Below are positions 24,093-33,904 of a stretch of 64,000 nucleotides of DNA, piece after piece. Below the pieces are notes generated by a model. It did no database searches and was not told where the DNA came from. It saw only the letters and a list, made by a program, of their open reading frames with translations. The DNA is from Shinella sp. WSJ-2 (GTDB lineage: Bacteria > Pseudomonadota > Alphaproteobacteria > Rhizobiales > Rhizobiaceae): positions 30,121 to 94,120 of the forward strand of contig NZ_QWBU01000013.1 of assembly GCF_003432075.1 (NCBI RefSeq), in the 5' to 3' direction. Each line of letters opens with the position of its first letter. Position 1 is the first letter of the stretch. The translations under genes were made by a program, and so were the position numbers.

Positions 24093-27000
24093 ATGAACAG
24101 GCTGTCCCGAATTCTCCGCGCAACGCTCCGTTATCTCGGTTACGGCATCGTCATCCTTCTGCTTGTTCTTGTCGGGCTTGTCGGTTTTGTCGGCTTTACC
24201 GATGCGGGCGCGCGTTTTGCCGTCGCCTATGTGGAGAAGATTGCCGAGGCGAGCGGGCAGGTCGTTTCAATCAGCGAACCCTCGGGCCTGCTCACCGGGC
24301 GGCTGCGGGCGAAGACCATCACCGTCGGCGATGCCAAGGGCACCTACGCGGAGCTCAAGGACCTGTCGGTCGACTGGTCGCCGCTGAGCCTGCTTGGCTT
24401 CCGTTTCGATGCGCAGCGCATTTCCGCCTCGTCCATCTCCCTGCTGCGCCTGCCGGAACCCAAGGCGGATGCCGAAAAATCCGATGCGCCCTTCACGCTG
24501 CCGGTCGAGGTGCATGTCGGCGCCTTGCAGGTGCCGGAGCTTTTCGTTTCGGGCACGGTTGCTGGCCGTGACCAGCGTATCGTTCTCTCGGGCAGCGGCG
24601 ATGCGACGGCCGAAAGCGTCGCGGTCAAACTCTCGGCCTCGGAAAAGGCGCGGCCTGACGCGCGCGTCGTGGCCGATATCGTGTTCAATCCTGCCGACAA
24701 CCAGCTCCGTCTTGAGGCCGACGTCGCCGAGCCGAAGGGCGGCATTCTCGCCGCGCTGCTCAAGCTGCCGAACGATCCCGCCGTGGCGATCCGCCTGACG
24801 GGCGATGGTCCGCTTTCGCAGTGGAAGGGCCGCCTCTCGGCTGCGCTCGACGGCACGGAAATGCTGCATATTGACGGGCGGCACGATCTGGCGACGAACG
24901 GGCTGCACACGCTTTCGCTGGCCGGTGGCGGCACGTTCGACGCGCTGATGCCGCCGCAGCTTCGCCCGCTGTTTGCGGGCGAAACCGGCATCGACGTGGT
25001 CGCCGCCTTCGACGGCACCGATATGCTGCGCATCGAGAAGGGTTCGATCTCGACGGGGGCGATGACGCTTGCCGCATCGGGGACGGTCAGCGCCAAGGGC
25101 GCAAATGATCTCGACGTCAAATTGTCCGGCCGCGACAGGCCGATTGATTTCCGCTGGCCGCTCGCCGAGGGCGATGCCCGCTTGCTGATCGCCGGTGCCG
25201 ATGTGTCACTCAAGGGTGAGGCTGATAGTGCGGCTCTGAACGCAAATATCTCGGTCGTCTCGGCCGAACTCCCGGCCGGGCGTGTCGAGAACATCCGCCT
25301 CACTGCCAAAAGCGATGCCTTCAACGTCGCAAGCCAGTCCGGCCGCATCGATGCTACGGTCGAGACCGGCATGACGGCCTTTGCCAATCCCGATCTCGAC
25401 CGCACCGTGAAGGGGCCGGCCAAAATCGTGGCGACGCTCAATGTCTCGCCGACCGAGATCGCCTTCGATCCGGCAACGCTGGAAAGCGCCAGCATCGGCG
25501 GCACGCTTTCCGGCCGCTATGGGCTGGAAAGCCGCGAAGCTGACGTCAATTTCCGCCTCTTCGCGCTGCCCGCCGTGCTGCCGCCGGCGCTGACCGGCAA
25601 GATCGACACAACGATCGCCATGGAGGGACGCGTCCAGCTGGCGAGCGATGGCGCGATCGAGCTCTCCGGCCTCAACGTCAAATCCGGCACGCTGGAGACG
25701 GCAGGCACCGTCTCGCTCGGCAAGGGCAATCTGCAGGCAGCATTGAGCGGCAAGGTTCTGGCCCTTGGCAAGCTGCTGGCCGACGCCAAGGGCGAGGCGG
25801 CCTTCGATCTTTCCGCGACCGGCCCTATCGACGGGCTCGACGTTTCGGCCACGGTGACATCGAGCGGTGCGACGCTGTCGGGCCGCACGCTGAGTGACCT
25901 CGTGGTGACGCTGAAAGGCAAAGCCGTTGCTGACAGCCCCTCCGGCGAGTTGACTGCGACCGGTGCGCTCGATGGTCAGGCGATCAATGTTCGCTCCAGC
26001 ATCACCTCGGAAGGTGGGCGCATTTCCGTACCGGTGTTGGAAGCGGAGATCGGGCCGAACACGCTGAAGGGCTCGCTGGCGCTGGCGCAGAATTTCATGC
26101 CCGACGGTACGATCCGCTTCGATTTCCCTGATCTCGGGCTGCTCGCCGCGATGGCCGGCCAGAAGGCGGCCGGCGATCTCGCGGGGCAGGTGGAAATCGC
26201 CACAAGCAAGGGCAAGACTTCGGCGACGGTCCAGGCGTCCGGCTCGGCGATCAGCCGTGATGCGGTCAGCATCACCAAACCGGCGGTTGATCTCGACATC
26301 GCCGACCTTGCGACCGCCGCGATTTCAGGCACGGTGCGCGCCGAGCGCGTCGCTTCGGGCGAGAACCGGTTGGAGGCGCTGACGCTCGATTTCTCCCGCG
26401 CGGGGCAGGCCACCAATTTCGACCTCTCGGGCCGCCTCGATGGCGCGCCTCTCATCACCAAGGGCAAGGTGCTCCAGCGCGACGGCGGGCTGGATGTCGC
26501 GCTGGATGCGTTCGAGGCGGCGCCCCGGCGCATTCCGCTGAAACTTGCCAAGGCGACGAAGATCGGCGTGACGAACGGCGTGGCGACGCTGGATGGTCTC
26601 ACCATTCAGGCGGGGCGCGGCACGGTCGCCGTCTCCGGCAAGGCGGGCGAAAATCTCGATCTATCGGTGCGCCTGAATGCGCTGCCCGCCGCCCTCGTCA
26701 ACAATTTCGCGGCGGGCCTCGATGCGGATGGCACGATCAGCGGCACGGTGACGGTCAAAGGCAGGGCGGCCGCACCGGTGGTCAACTATGCGCTCGACTG
26801 GGGCGGCGCGGTGACGAGCCAGACGCGCAGCGCCGGTATCGGCGCGCTCACCATCAACGCTAAGGGTGTTTTCGCCAACAACCAGGTGACGCTTGACACG
26901 GCTTTGTCAGGCGGTGGCGGCCTATCCTTCCGTGGCGGCGGCAAGGTCAGTATCGGGGGCACCACGCCGCTTGGCCTAAAATTCACCGGCTCGGTGCCGT

Positions 27001-28262
27001 TCAGCATGCTGCAAAGCCAGCTTTCCGCCCAAGGGTTCGTGCTGACGGGCAATGCCAATGTGGACGTGACGATCGGCGGCACGGCGGCCGCGCCCTCGGT
27101 GACCGGCAGCATCACGGCAAGCGGTGCCCGCCTGGTCGATGTGCGCCGTAATCTCGCCGTCGAGAACCTGATGATCCGCGTGAATATGAACGGCAAGCAG
27201 GCTGTTATCGAGACCGTGTCCGGCAAGCTGACGAGCGGCGGCCAGCTTTCGGCGAAGGGCAGCGTCGGCATCGATCCGGCGAGCGGTTTCCCGGTCGATG
27301 TGGCGATCAAGCTCGGCGACATTGTCTATGTCGACGGAACGCTGGTAACGGCGAATGTCGCCGGCGACCTGACGCTCAAGGGGCCGGTGGCGAACCTCGC
27401 GCTCGGCGGCAAGGTGCACATCAACAAGGCAAGCGTCGTCATTCCGCAGAAGCTGCCTGCCTCGCTGTCCGAAATCTCCATCAAGCATCGCAACGCGCCC
27501 GCCGACGTCAAGCGGATGACGGCGGATGTCAATCGCGCGCAGGGTGGCGACGGCGCTGCGCGTGGCATTGCGCTCGATTTGACGATTGAGGCGCCCGGCC
27601 AGCTCTTCGTGCGCGGCCGCGGTATCAATGCTGAACTGAGCGGCAGCCTGAAGGTGACGGGCACGTCCTCGTCGCCGATCGTTTCCGGCGGTTTTGAACT
27701 GGAGCGTGGGCGCATGGAAATCCTGACGCGCCGGCTCGATTTCACCTCCGCCCATATCGGCTTTGCCGGCGGCCTGGTGCCGACGGTCAATCTCGTTGCA
27801 GGAAGCTCCGCCGGTACCACGGAAATCACCGTCACGGTCGCCGGCCTCGCCAGCAATCCGACTGTCACCTTTGCTTCTTCGCCCTCGCTGCCGCAGGATG
27901 AAATCCTGGCGCAGTTGATCTTTAACCGCTCGATGTCGAACCTGTCGGCGGTGCAGATCGCCCAGCTTGCCTCCGCAGCCAGCCAGCTGGCGGGTGGCAA
28001 GTCAACGGGCCTGCTCGACAGCCTGCGCAGCAAGCTTGGCGTCGACGACCTCGACATCACCACGGATGCCGAGGGGCGCGCGGCGGTCTCGGCGGGCAAA
28101 TATCTCAACGAGCGGACCTACATCGAGCTGAAGCAGGACCCCGAGACGAACGGCGCCAAGGCTGTCATCAACCTCGATGTCGGCCGCGGCCTGAAACTGC
28201 GCGGCGAAGCGGGCAGCGGCGGAAGCGCTGGTGCGGGCATCTTCTACGAAAAGGAATATTGA
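24093..28262 (+). CDS. tamB: translocation and assembly module inner-membrane protein TamB
   Basis: A very large (1389 residues) AsmA-like bridge protein of the TamB/DUF490 family, spanning the periplasm from an inner-membrane anchor to TamA. One N-terminal membrane helix (residues about 16-34, GIVILLLVLVGLVGFVGF) is followed by more than 1000 residues of repetitive beta strands rich in Gly, Ala, Asp and Leu, which form the hydrophobic groove of such bridges. The C-terminal TamB domain (about 1040-1389) includes LDLTIEAPGQLFVRGRGINAELSG and FVP-like barrel-docking strands, ending GAGIFYEKEY. It directly follows tamA on the same strand and converges on the Lrp gene, with a shared terminator hairpin between. 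Confidence 0.93.
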   Translation: MNRLSRILRATLRYLGYGIVILLLVLVGLVGFVGFTDAGARFAVAYVEKIAEASGQVVSISEPSGLLTGRLRAKTITVGDAKGTYAELKDLSVDWSPLSLLGFRFDAQRISASSISLLRLPEPKADAEKSDAPFTLPVEVHVGALQVPELFVSGTVAGRDQRIVLSGSGDATAESVAVKLSASEKARPDARVVADIVFNPADNQLRLEADVAEPKGGILAALLKLPNDPAVAIRLTGDGPLSQWKGRLSAALDGTEMLHIDGRHDLATNGLHTLSLAGGGTFDALMPPQLRPLFAGETGIDVVAAFDGTDMLRIEKGSISTGAMTLAASGTVSAKGANDLDVKLSGRDRPIDFRWPLAEGDARLLIAGADVSLKGEADSAALNANISVVSAELPAGRVENIRLTAKSDAFNVASQSGRIDATVETGMTAFANPDLDRTVKGPAKIVATLNVSPTEIAFDPATLESASIGGTLSGRYGLESREADVNFRLFALPAVLPPALTGKIDTTIAMEGRVQLASDGAIELSGLNVKSGTLETAGTVSLGKGNLQAALSGKVLALGKLLADAKGEAAFDLSATGPIDGLDVSATVTSSGATLSGRTLSDLVVTLKGKAVADSPSGELTATGALDGQAINVRSSITSEGGRISVPVLEAEIGPNTLKGSLALAQNFMPDGTIRFDFPDLGLLAAMAGQKAAGDLAGQVEIATSKGKTSATVQASGSAISRDAVSITKPAVDLDIADLATAAISGTVRAERVASGENRLEALTLDFSRAGQATNFDLSGRLDGAPLITKGKVLQRDGGLDVALDAFEAAPRRIPLKLAKATKIGVTNGVATLDGLTIQAGRGTVAVSGKAGENLDLSVRLNALPAALVNNFAAGLDADGTISGTVTVKGRAAAPVVNYALDWGGAVTSQTRSAGIGALTINAKGVFANNQVTLDTALSGGGGLSFRGGGKVSIGGTTPLGLKFTGSVPFSMLQSQLSAQGFVLTGNANVDVTIGGTAAAPSVTGSITASGARLVDVRRNLAVENLMIRVNMNGKQAVIETVSGKLTSGGQLSAKGSVGIDPASGFPVDVAIKLGDIVYVDGTLVTANVAGDLTLKGPVANLALGGKVHINKASVVIPQKLPASLSEISIKHRNAPADVKRMTADVNRAQGGDGAARGIALDLTIEAPGQLFVRGRGINAELSGSLKVTGTSSSPIVSGGFELERGRMEILTRRLDFTSAHIGFAGGLVPTVNLVAGSSAGTTEITVTVAGLASNPTVTFASSPSLPQDEILAQLIFNRSMSNLSAVQIAQLASAASQLAGGKSTGLLDSLRSKLGVDDLDITTDAEGRAAVSAGKYLNERTYIELKQDPETNGAKAVINLDVGRGLKLRGEAGSGGSAGAGIFYEKEY

Positions 28263-28288
28263 GGCGGCTTGCCCGCCCTCAGTATTCC
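28253..28288. terminator. bidirectional hairpin between convergent tamB and lrp genes
   Basis: GGAATATTGAGG-CGG pairs with CCG-C-CCTCAGTATTCC with one bulged C and one T-G wobble. The hairpin includes the last tamB codons and stops before the lrp stop. There is no long T-run on either side. Confidence 0.55.
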
Positions 28289-28289
28289 C

Positions 28290-28730
28290 TTAGGCCAGCG
28301 CGTTCTTCGTCGTTTTCAGGAGAATATTCGTCTCGGTCACCGTGATGCCGTCGATCAGGCGGATGCGGTGCAGGGTCTCGTCGAAGGTGCCGAGATCGCG
28401 ATCTTCCAGTTCCGCGATGAAGTCCCAGCGACCATTGGTCGAGTGAAGCGCGCGGACCTGCGGCAGGCCGCGCAGTTGCGCGCTAACACGGTCAGCCATC
28501 TTGCCGTGCACCTCGATCATCACGATGGCACGCACGCCACTGCCGGCCAGTTCCGCGCCGGTCTTGATGGTAAAGGCGGCAATGGTGCCGGAGGAGACCA
28601 GCCGCTCGATACGGGCGGAGATAGTGGCACGCGAGGCGCCGGTCATGACCGCTAGTGAGGAGACGGGGGTGCGGGCATTGTGACGGAGTGCACTGATCAG
28701 CGCATGGTCGAGATCGTCAAGGCTTACCAT
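28290..28730 (-). CDS. Lrp/AsnC-family transcriptional regulator
   Basis: A 146-residue DNA-binding regulator with an N-terminal winged helix-turn-helix (about residues 5-60: LDDLDHALISALRHNARTPVSSLAVMTGASRATISARIERL) and a C-terminal RAM/ACT-like ligand domain (about 65-140, with VRAIVMIEVHGKMADRVSAQL). Such proteins sense amino acids. ATG 28730 gives the normal N-terminus, and a reading to 28826 adds non-family residues. It diverges from rocF across 135 AT-rich bases and is the obvious candidate regulator of arginine breakdown. The ligand, arginine or ornithine, is inferred from context only. Confidence 0.9.
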   Translation of the reverse strand: MVSLDDLDHALISALRHNARTPVSSLAVMTGASRATISARIERLVSSGTIAAFTIKTGAELAGSGVRAIVMIEVHGKMADRVSAQLRGLPQVRALHSTNGRWDFIAELEDRDLGTFDETLHRIRLIDGITVTETNILLKTTKNALA

Positions 28731-28748
28731 TTTGTCATCCGGTGCTAC

Positions 28749-28797
28749 GCAAAATGTATAAATCGTCCGACTATTTGTCAGTTTTTCCTCTTTTTGC
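28749..28797. promoter_or_regulatory. AT-rich candidate Lrp operator between lrp and rocF
   Basis: The lrp-rocF intergenic region has imperfect inverted repeats: GCAAAA (28749-28754) against TTTTGC (28792-28797), and ATAAAT (28758-28763) against ATTTGT (28773-28778). Lrp-type proteins favour AT-rich loosely conserved repeats like these. The site is a guess from position and composition. Confidence 0.3.
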
Positions 28798-28865
28798 CAA
28801 CAGCGCGAACGGCAATAATCGTGCAAAACCGGGCAAACCGGCTCTCACGCACCCGCGGGGAAATC

Positions 28866-29801
28866 ATGGCTGAAAATGAAAAACATATCGCGCTGATCGG
28901 CGCGCCTCTTGAGGAAGGCTCCGGCCGCCGCGGTGCGGCGATGGGCCCGACGGCACTGCGCATTGCAGGCGTCGATACGACGCTGGCGGATCTCGGACAT
29001 ACGGTGACGGACGAGGGCGACCTGCGACCGGTGCCGGCCCGCGATCTTGCCAACCACCCGAAGGCCAACAACCTTCAGGTCGTCGCCGCCTTCACGCGTG
29101 CGCTCGATACGGCCGTCTATGACGCGGCCCGCAGCGGCAAATTCCCGCTTATCCTTGGCGGCGATCATGCGCTGTCGATGGGGTCCGTATCGGGCATGGC
29201 GCGCCATGCCGCCGATCTGGGCCGTCCACTGTTCGTGCTCTGGCTCGATGCCCATGCCGACTTCAATTCGCCGGCGACGTCGCCTTCGGGCAATATGCAC
29301 GGCATGCCGGTCGCCTTCTTCTGCGGCGAGGCCGAGTTCACGCCGATCCTCGAAGCCGGCCGCCCGTTGGTCGATCCGAAGAACGTCTTCCAGGTCGGCA
29401 TCCGTTCGGTCGATGCCCGCGAGCGCGAGGAAATCGCCGAGCACGGCGTCAATGTCTATGATATGCGCGCGGTCGACGAGATCGGCATGGCGCATATCAT
29501 GCATGACATCATCGCCCGTATAAAAGCGGAGAACGGCCTGCTGCATGTCAGCCTCGACGTTGACTTCCTCGATCCGGAACTGGCGCCGGGCGTCGGCACG
29601 ACGGTGCCGGGGGGCGCAACCTTCCGCGAGGCGCATCTCATCATGGAGATGCTCTGCGACAGCGGTCTCGTCTCTTCACTTGACCTGGTCGAACTGAACC
29701 CCTTCCTCGACGATCGCGGCAAGAGCGCGCGCATTCTCGTCGAACTCACAGCCAGCCTTTTCGGGCGCCGCATTCTCGACCGGCCGACCCGCAGCGCCTG
29801 A
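28866..29801 (+). CDS. rocF: arginase
   Basis: A 311-residue manganese arginase that hydrolyses arginine to ornithine and urea. The metal-ligand motifs are all present: GGDHALSMG (about residues 99-107), [12 protein letters not shown] (about 121-132), and [17 protein letters not shown] (about 225-241). [15 protein letters not shown] near the N-terminus is arginase-type rather than agmatinase-type. ATG 28866 matches the family start. A reading from 28680 runs across the lrp gene and is wrong. rocD follows 17 bases after the stop, so the two are co-transcribed and route arginine to glutamate semialdehyde. Confidence 0.95.
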   Translation: MAENEKHIALIGAPLEEGSGRRGAAMGPTALRIAGVDTTLADLGHTVTDEGDLRPVPARDLANHPKANNLQVVAAFTRALDTAVYDAARSGKFPLILGGDHALSMGSVSGMARHAADLGRPLFVLWLDAHADFNSPATSPSGNMHGMPVAFFCGEAEFTPILEAGRPLVDPKNVFQVGIRSVDAREREEIAEHGVNVYDMRAVDEIGMAHIMHDIIARIKAENGLLHVSLDVDFLDPELAPGVGTTVPGGATFREAHLIMEMLCDSGLVSSLDLVELNPFLDDRGKSARILVELTASLFGRRILDRPTRSA

Positions 29802-29818
29802 AACAACCGGAGGACCCC

Positions 29819-31024
29819 ATGACGCCGTCGACTGCCAGCCTGATCGAAACCGAGTACCGCCTCGGCGCCCATAACTACAAGCCGCTCGACGTCGTCCTGT
29901 CGCGGGGGGAGGGCGTTCATGTCTGGGACATCGACGGCAACCGCTATCTCGACTGCCTCTCGGCCTATTCGGCGGTCAATCAGGGCCACTGTCACCCCAA
30001 GATTCTGGCCGCGATGATCGACCAGGCGCAGAAGCTGACGCTCACCTCGCGCGCCTTCCGCAACGATCAGCTCGCGCATTTCTATGAGGAAATCGCAGCA
30101 CTCACCGGTTCGCACAAGGTGCTGCCGATGAATTCCGGCGCGGAAGCGGTCGAGACGGCCGTCAAGGCCGTGCGCAAATGGGGCTATGAGGTCAAGGGCG
30201 TGCCGGAAGGCCAAGCCGAGATCATCGTCTGCTCGAACAATTTCCATGGCCGCACCATGGGCATCGTTGGCTTTTCGACGGATCCGGATGCGCGCGTTGG
30301 CTTCGGCCCCTTCGCGCCGGGCTTCCGCCATGTACCCTTTGGCGATCTTGAAGCCTTCCGCGCGGCGATCAACGAAAACACGGTCGCCTTCCTGATCGAG
30401 CCGATTCAGGGCGAGGCCGGCGTGCTGATCCCGCCGACGGGTTACTTCACGGGTGTTCGCGAGCTCTGCACCAAACACGGAATCACGCTGATCCTCGACG
30501 AGATCCAGACCGGCCTTGGCCGCACGGGCAAGCTGCTGGCCGAGGAGCATGAAGGCATCGAGGCGGATGTAACGCTGGTCGGCAAGGCTCTGTCAGGCGG
30601 TTTCTATCCCGTCTCGGCCGTGCTTTCGAACAGCGAGGTGCTGGGCGTGCTGAAGCCCGGCCAGCATGGCTCGACCTTCGGCGGCAATCCGCTGGCCTGT
30701 GCCATCGCCCGCGCCGCGCTGAAGGTACTGGTCGAAGAAGACATGATCGGCAATTCGCAGCGCATGGGAGACCGCTTCCAGGCGGGCCTCAAAGGCATCC
30801 GTTCCAACATCATCAAGGAAGTGCGCGGCCGTGGCCTGATGCTCGCCGTCGAGCTCGACCCGGCCGCCGGCGGTGCACGCAAATATTGCGAGGCGCTGAA
30901 GGAGCGCGGTATCCTCGCCAAGGATACGCATGGCGACACGATCCGCATCGCCCCGCCGCTGGTCATTACCGGCGATCAGGTGGATTGGGCGCTGGAACAG
31001 TTCGAAGCGGTCCTGCGCACCTGA
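29819..31024 (+). CDS. rocD: ornithine aminotransferase
   Basis: A 401-residue class III aminotransferase. It moves the delta-amino group of ornithine to 2-oxoglutarate, giving glutamate semialdehyde. The PLP lysine is in [17 protein letters not shown] (about residue 255), with [18 protein letters not shown] just before it, and [15 protein letters not shown] is typical of OAT. It lies next to arginase, which fits this role and argues against acetylornithine aminotransferase. RBS CGGAGGA precedes the ATG. A strong terminator follows 28 bases after the stop. cheW begins 152 bases downstream as a separate unit. Confidence 0.94.
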   Translation: MTPSTASLIETEYRLGAHNYKPLDVVLSRGEGVHVWDIDGNRYLDCLSAYSAVNQGHCHPKILAAMIDQAQKLTLTSRAFRNDQLAHFYEEIAALTGSHKVLPMNSGAEAVETAVKAVRKWGYEVKGVPEGQAEIIVCSNNFHGRTMGIVGFSTDPDARVGFGPFAPGFRHVPFGDLEAFRAAINENTVAFLIEPIQGEAGVLIPPTGYFTGVRELCTKHGITLILDEIQTGLGRTGKLLAEEHEGIEADVTLVGKALSGGFYPVSAVLSNSEVLGVLKPGQHGSTFGGNPLACAIARAALKVLVEEDMIGNSQRMGDRFQAGLKGIRSNIIKEVRGRGLMLAVELDPAAGGARKYCEALKERGILAKDTHGDTIRIAPPLVITGDQVDWALEQFEAVLRT

Positions 31025-31051
31025 CAGGGTGCGATGGTTCTGAAACATCAA

Positions 31052-31079
31052 GGTCTCGCAACGATGCGAGGCCTTTTTT
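31052..31079 (+). terminator. intrinsic terminator of rocF-rocD
   Basis: GGTCTCGCA pairs with TGCGAGGCC (one T-G wobble) across an ACGA loop, followed by six T. Confidence 0.88.
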
Positions 31080-31175
31080 ATGACCGGATGCCGCAAAGCT
31101 TTCGATGTTTGAAAGATTTTAACCAGGACGTGCATAGGATCAAACCACGACGCAGACCAACCTGGAAAGATCCCG

Positions 31176-31652
31176 ATGACCTCCATCACTACCGCCACCT
31201 TTGCCGGCGACACGCTCGAAATCATCGCATTCCGTCTGCATGAGCAGGAATTCTGCGTGAAGACGACGACGATCCGCGAAATTCGCGGCTGGGCGCCCTC
31301 CACGCCGATCCCGCATTCGCCGCCGGATGTTATCGGCGTGATGAACCTGCGCGGCACGGTCATTCCGATCATCGACCTTGCGCATAAGCTCGGTATGAAG
31401 AGCACGGAAGCCAATGAACGCAGCGCCATTGTGGTGGCCGAAGTGCACAGCATGGTCGTCGGCCTCGTCGTCGACCGCGTGTCCGACATCCTCACCATCC
31501 GCAGCGAGCAGATCCAGCCGGTGCCGGAAGTGACGACCTCCTTCGACAAGGCCTATGCCGAAGGCATCATCGCCCACGAAAACGGCATGATCTGCTTCCT
31601 GAACCTCGCGCGCATGTTCAAGGAGCGCGACATGGACGATATGGCGGCTTAA
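31176..31652 (+). CDS. cheW: chemotaxis coupling protein CheW
   Basis: A 158-residue CheW that links chemoreceptors to the CheA kinase. The typical core is present: FRLHEQEFCVKTTTIREIRGW, VIGVMNLRGTVIPIIDLAHKLGM and VGLVVDRVSDILTI, making the two-barrel SH3-like fold. It stands alone with its own terminator, away from a che cluster, but sits just upstream of a soluble chemoreceptor gene. The two may form a dedicated receptor-coupler pair, but the 400-base gap and intervening terminator mean separate transcripts. Confidence 0.93.
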   Translation: MTSITTATFAGDTLEIIAFRLHEQEFCVKTTTIREIRGWAPSTPIPHSPPDVIGVMNLRGTVIPIIDLAHKLGMKSTEANERSAIVVAEVHSMVVGLVVDRVSDILTIRSEQIQPVPEVTTSFDKAYAEGIIAHENGMICFLNLARMFKERDMDDMAA

Positions 31653-31682
31653 GCGCTCATCCCATCTGTTTAGAATCACAAG

Positions 31683-31710
31683 CCGCCGTGCCCGCGCACG
31701 GCGGTTTTTT
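31683..31710 (+). terminator. intrinsic terminator of cheW
   Basis: CCGCCGTGC pairs perfectly with GCACGGCGG over a CCGC loop and runs into six T. Confidence 0.92.
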
Positions 31711-32052
31711 GTTCTCTACCTTTGAATACAACCACTGAGAGATTTCGCGAGTGGTCTGCTAAAGGTCTTCCTGACGTAACGTAAGCAACATCAAACTATA
31801 TGCTATTGTAAGCTATTGTTATATAAGAGAACTTAAAATTCGCCTTTTGATTTTCATCAATTGTTAAAGCTGTCGTTCCATCTTTGATTGTAGTCAGGCA
31901 ATCCGGCGACGAAGCGATGTCCTCCTGCGCAGATTGAGAATAACGATTTGATTCCGTGGGCTGCGCCGCAGTTCATGCGACATGAGCAACAGACCGATCG
32001 CCACGCGGGCAATCACCATTGAAACCGTGGCCGACGTATAAGGAAACAGGTC
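31711..32052. other. 342-base AT-rich leader of the chemoreceptor gene
   Basis: No credible ORF is visible. The first half is far richer in A+T than its surroundings. It holds CGTAACGTAAG (31775-31785), a tandem repeat at 31800-31821, and a -10-like TATATAAG near 31820. The second half returns to normal composition and includes an imperfect GC-rich hairpin region near 31950-31980. The long leader and AT-rich patch suggest a regulated promoter with one or more activator sites, or an unrecognised small RNA without a clear terminator. Confidence 0.55.
31800..31821. repeat. tandem GCTATTGT repeat in chemoreceptor upstream region
   Basis: GCTATTGT occurs twice ten bases apart, at 31802-31809 and 31812-31819, within ATGCTATTGTA and AGCTATTGTTA. 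A ten-base period puts both on the same face of DNA, as expected for a tandem-site DNA-binding protein. It is directly followed by TATATAAG. Confidence 0.55.
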
Positions 32053-33837
32053 ATGCTTTCATTTGCGAAATCCATGGATGCAGGCCATATCATCGATGCG
32101 CTCTCGCGCTCGCAGGCCGTGATCCAGTTTGATCTCAACGGCAATATCCTCACCGCCAATGAAAACTTCTGTAAAGCGCTCGGCTACGATCTGAAGGAGA
32201 TCGTTGGGAAACATCACCGCATCTTCTGCGAGGCCGCCTATACGGCGAGCGACGAATACCGCCAGTTCTGGGCACGGCTTGGACGTGGCGAGTACGATTC
32301 GTCGAGCTACAAGCGTCTGCGCAAGGATGGCAAGGAGATTTGGATCCAGGCGAGCTACAATCCAGTCTTCCGCGGCGGCAAGCCCTATAAGGTTGTCAAG
32401 TTCGCGAGCGATATTACCGATGTGAAGATGCGGGCGACGGAAGATGCCGCCAAGCTCGACGCTATCTCCCGCTCGCAGGCGGTCATCGAATTCACGCCGA
32501 CGGGCGAGATTCTCACGGCCAACGAGAATTTCTGCGCGGGGCTCGGCTACGATCTCTCGGAAATCCGCGGCAAGCACCATCGTATGTTCTGCGATCCCGC
32601 CTATGTGCAGACGCAGGAATATGCGGATTTCTGGAGGAATCTCGCCGACGGGCAGTTTATCTCCAATGAATTCGTGCGCTACGGCAAGGGTGGCAAGGAA
32701 ATCTGGATCCAGGCCGCCTATAATCCGATCCGCGATTTCAACGGCCGCGTCTACAAGGTCGTGAAATTCGCGACCGACGTCACCGAGCGCATGTCGGCCA
32801 TCAATGCACTCGGAGGTGCGCTAAAGGCGCTTGCTGAAGGGGATTTGACGCAGAACCTCAAGACGGCTTTCGTGCCGTCCATGGAAGTGGTGCGCAAGGA
32901 CTTCAACGAAGCCGTTGCCGGCCTGCACGAGGCGATGCGTACGGTTGAAGCCAATGCGAATGCGATCGCGTCGGGTGCACAGGAAATCCGCTCGGCGGCG
33001 GATGATCTCGCCAAGCGCACCGAGCAGCAGGCCGCCTCCGTCGAAGAGACGGCTGCTGCACTCGATGAGATCACCACGACGGTCGGCGATTCCAGCCGCC
33101 GTGCCGACGAAGCGGGCTCGCTGGTTGCCAAGACACGGGCGGGCGCGGAGAAATCCGGTATCGTCGTCAAGAAGGCGATTGATGCCATGGGGCAGATCGA
33201 GCAGTCGTCGCGTGAAATCTCCAACATCATCGGCGTCATTGACGATATCGCCTTCCAGACCAACCTTCTGGCCCTGAATGCTGGCGTGGAAGCGGCACGG
33301 GCCGGCGAAGCCGGTAAGGGTTTTGCGGTTGTCGCACAGGAGGTGCGTGAACTGGCTCAGCGCTCTGCCAGCGCGGCGAAGGACATCAAGGCTTTAATCA
33401 CCACCTCGGGCGAGCAGGTGAAGAGCGGCGTGGCGCTTGTCGACGAGACGGGCCGTGCGCTTGAGGAAATCCTGACGCAGGTGCACGAAGTGCACACGAA
33501 CGTTGCGGCGATCGTCGAAGCCTCTCGCGAGCAATCGACCGGCCTTCGCGAGATCAACACCGCCGTCAATTCGATGGACCAGGCCACGCAGCAGAATGCG
33601 GCGATGGTCGAGGAGAGCACGGCGGCGAGCCATGCCATGGCGCGCGAAGCTGATGCATTGCACGCCCTTATCCGCCGTTTCCGGCTTGCCGGAAACGGAG
33701 CGTTGGGCGGGCAGGGGACGACCCGCGCTCCACGGGGCGTCTCCTCTGCGCCGACTGCACAGCTTCATGCCGTCGCCCGCACCATGCGGTCGTCCGGCAA
33801 TGCCGCGGTGGCGGCGGAGGGCTGGGAAGAGTTCTGA
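32053..33837 (+). CDS. cytosolic double-PAS methyl-accepting chemoreceptor
   Basis: A 594-residue soluble chemoreceptor with no membrane segment. Two PAS domains (about 8-125 and 130-248) are close copies, sharing SRSQAVI, ANENFC, LGYDL, GKHHR and KEIWIQA blocks, so they arose by duplication. A HAMP-like stretch ([15 protein letters not shown], about 255-305) leads to the signalling coiled coil with the hairpin tip [23 protein letters not shown] (about 396-418). The C-terminus is GWEEF, a tether pentapeptide that binds CheR/CheB methylation enzymes. PAS domains of this type often bind FAD or heme for redox or oxygen sensing, but no cofactor can be assigned. A perfect terminator follows. Confidence 0.92.
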   Translation: MLSFAKSMDAGHIIDALSRSQAVIQFDLNGNILTANENFCKALGYDLKEIVGKHHRIFCEAAYTASDEYRQFWARLGRGEYDSSSYKRLRKDGKEIWIQASYNPVFRGGKPYKVVKFASDITDVKMRATEDAAKLDAISRSQAVIEFTPTGEILTANENFCAGLGYDLSEIRGKHHRMFCDPAYVQTQEYADFWRNLADGQFISNEFVRYGKGGKEIWIQAAYNPIRDFNGRVYKVVKFATDVTERMSAINALGGALKALAEGDLTQNLKTAFVPSMEVVRKDFNEAVAGLHEAMRTVEANANAIASGAQEIRSAADDLAKRTEQQAASVEETAAALDEITTTVGDSSRRADEAGSLVAKTRAGAEKSGIVVKKAIDAMGQIEQSSREISNIIGVIDDIAFQTNLLALNAGVEAARAGEAGKGFAVVAQEVRELAQRSASAAKDIKALITTSGEQVKSGVALVDETGRALEEILTQVHEVHTNVAAIVEASREQSTGLREINTAVNSMDQATQQNAAMVEESTAASHAMAREADALHALIRRFRLAGNGALGGQGTTRAPRGVSSAPTAQLHAVARTMRSSGNAAVAAEGWEEF

Positions 33838-33854
33838 TCTACGATCCTGAAATG

Positions 33855-33886
33855 CAAAACGGCCGGCATTATTGCCGGCCGTTTTG
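33855..33886. terminator. bidirectional terminator between chemoreceptor and fds operon
   Basis: A perfect 14-pair stem, CAAAACGGCCGGCA with TGCCGGCCGTTTTG, closes on a TTAT loop. The A-run and T-run on either side allow termination in both directions, between the chemoreceptor stop (33837) and the fdsD stop (33905). Confidence 0.92.
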
Positions 33887-33904
33887 TATGATGCGGAGAC
33901 GACG

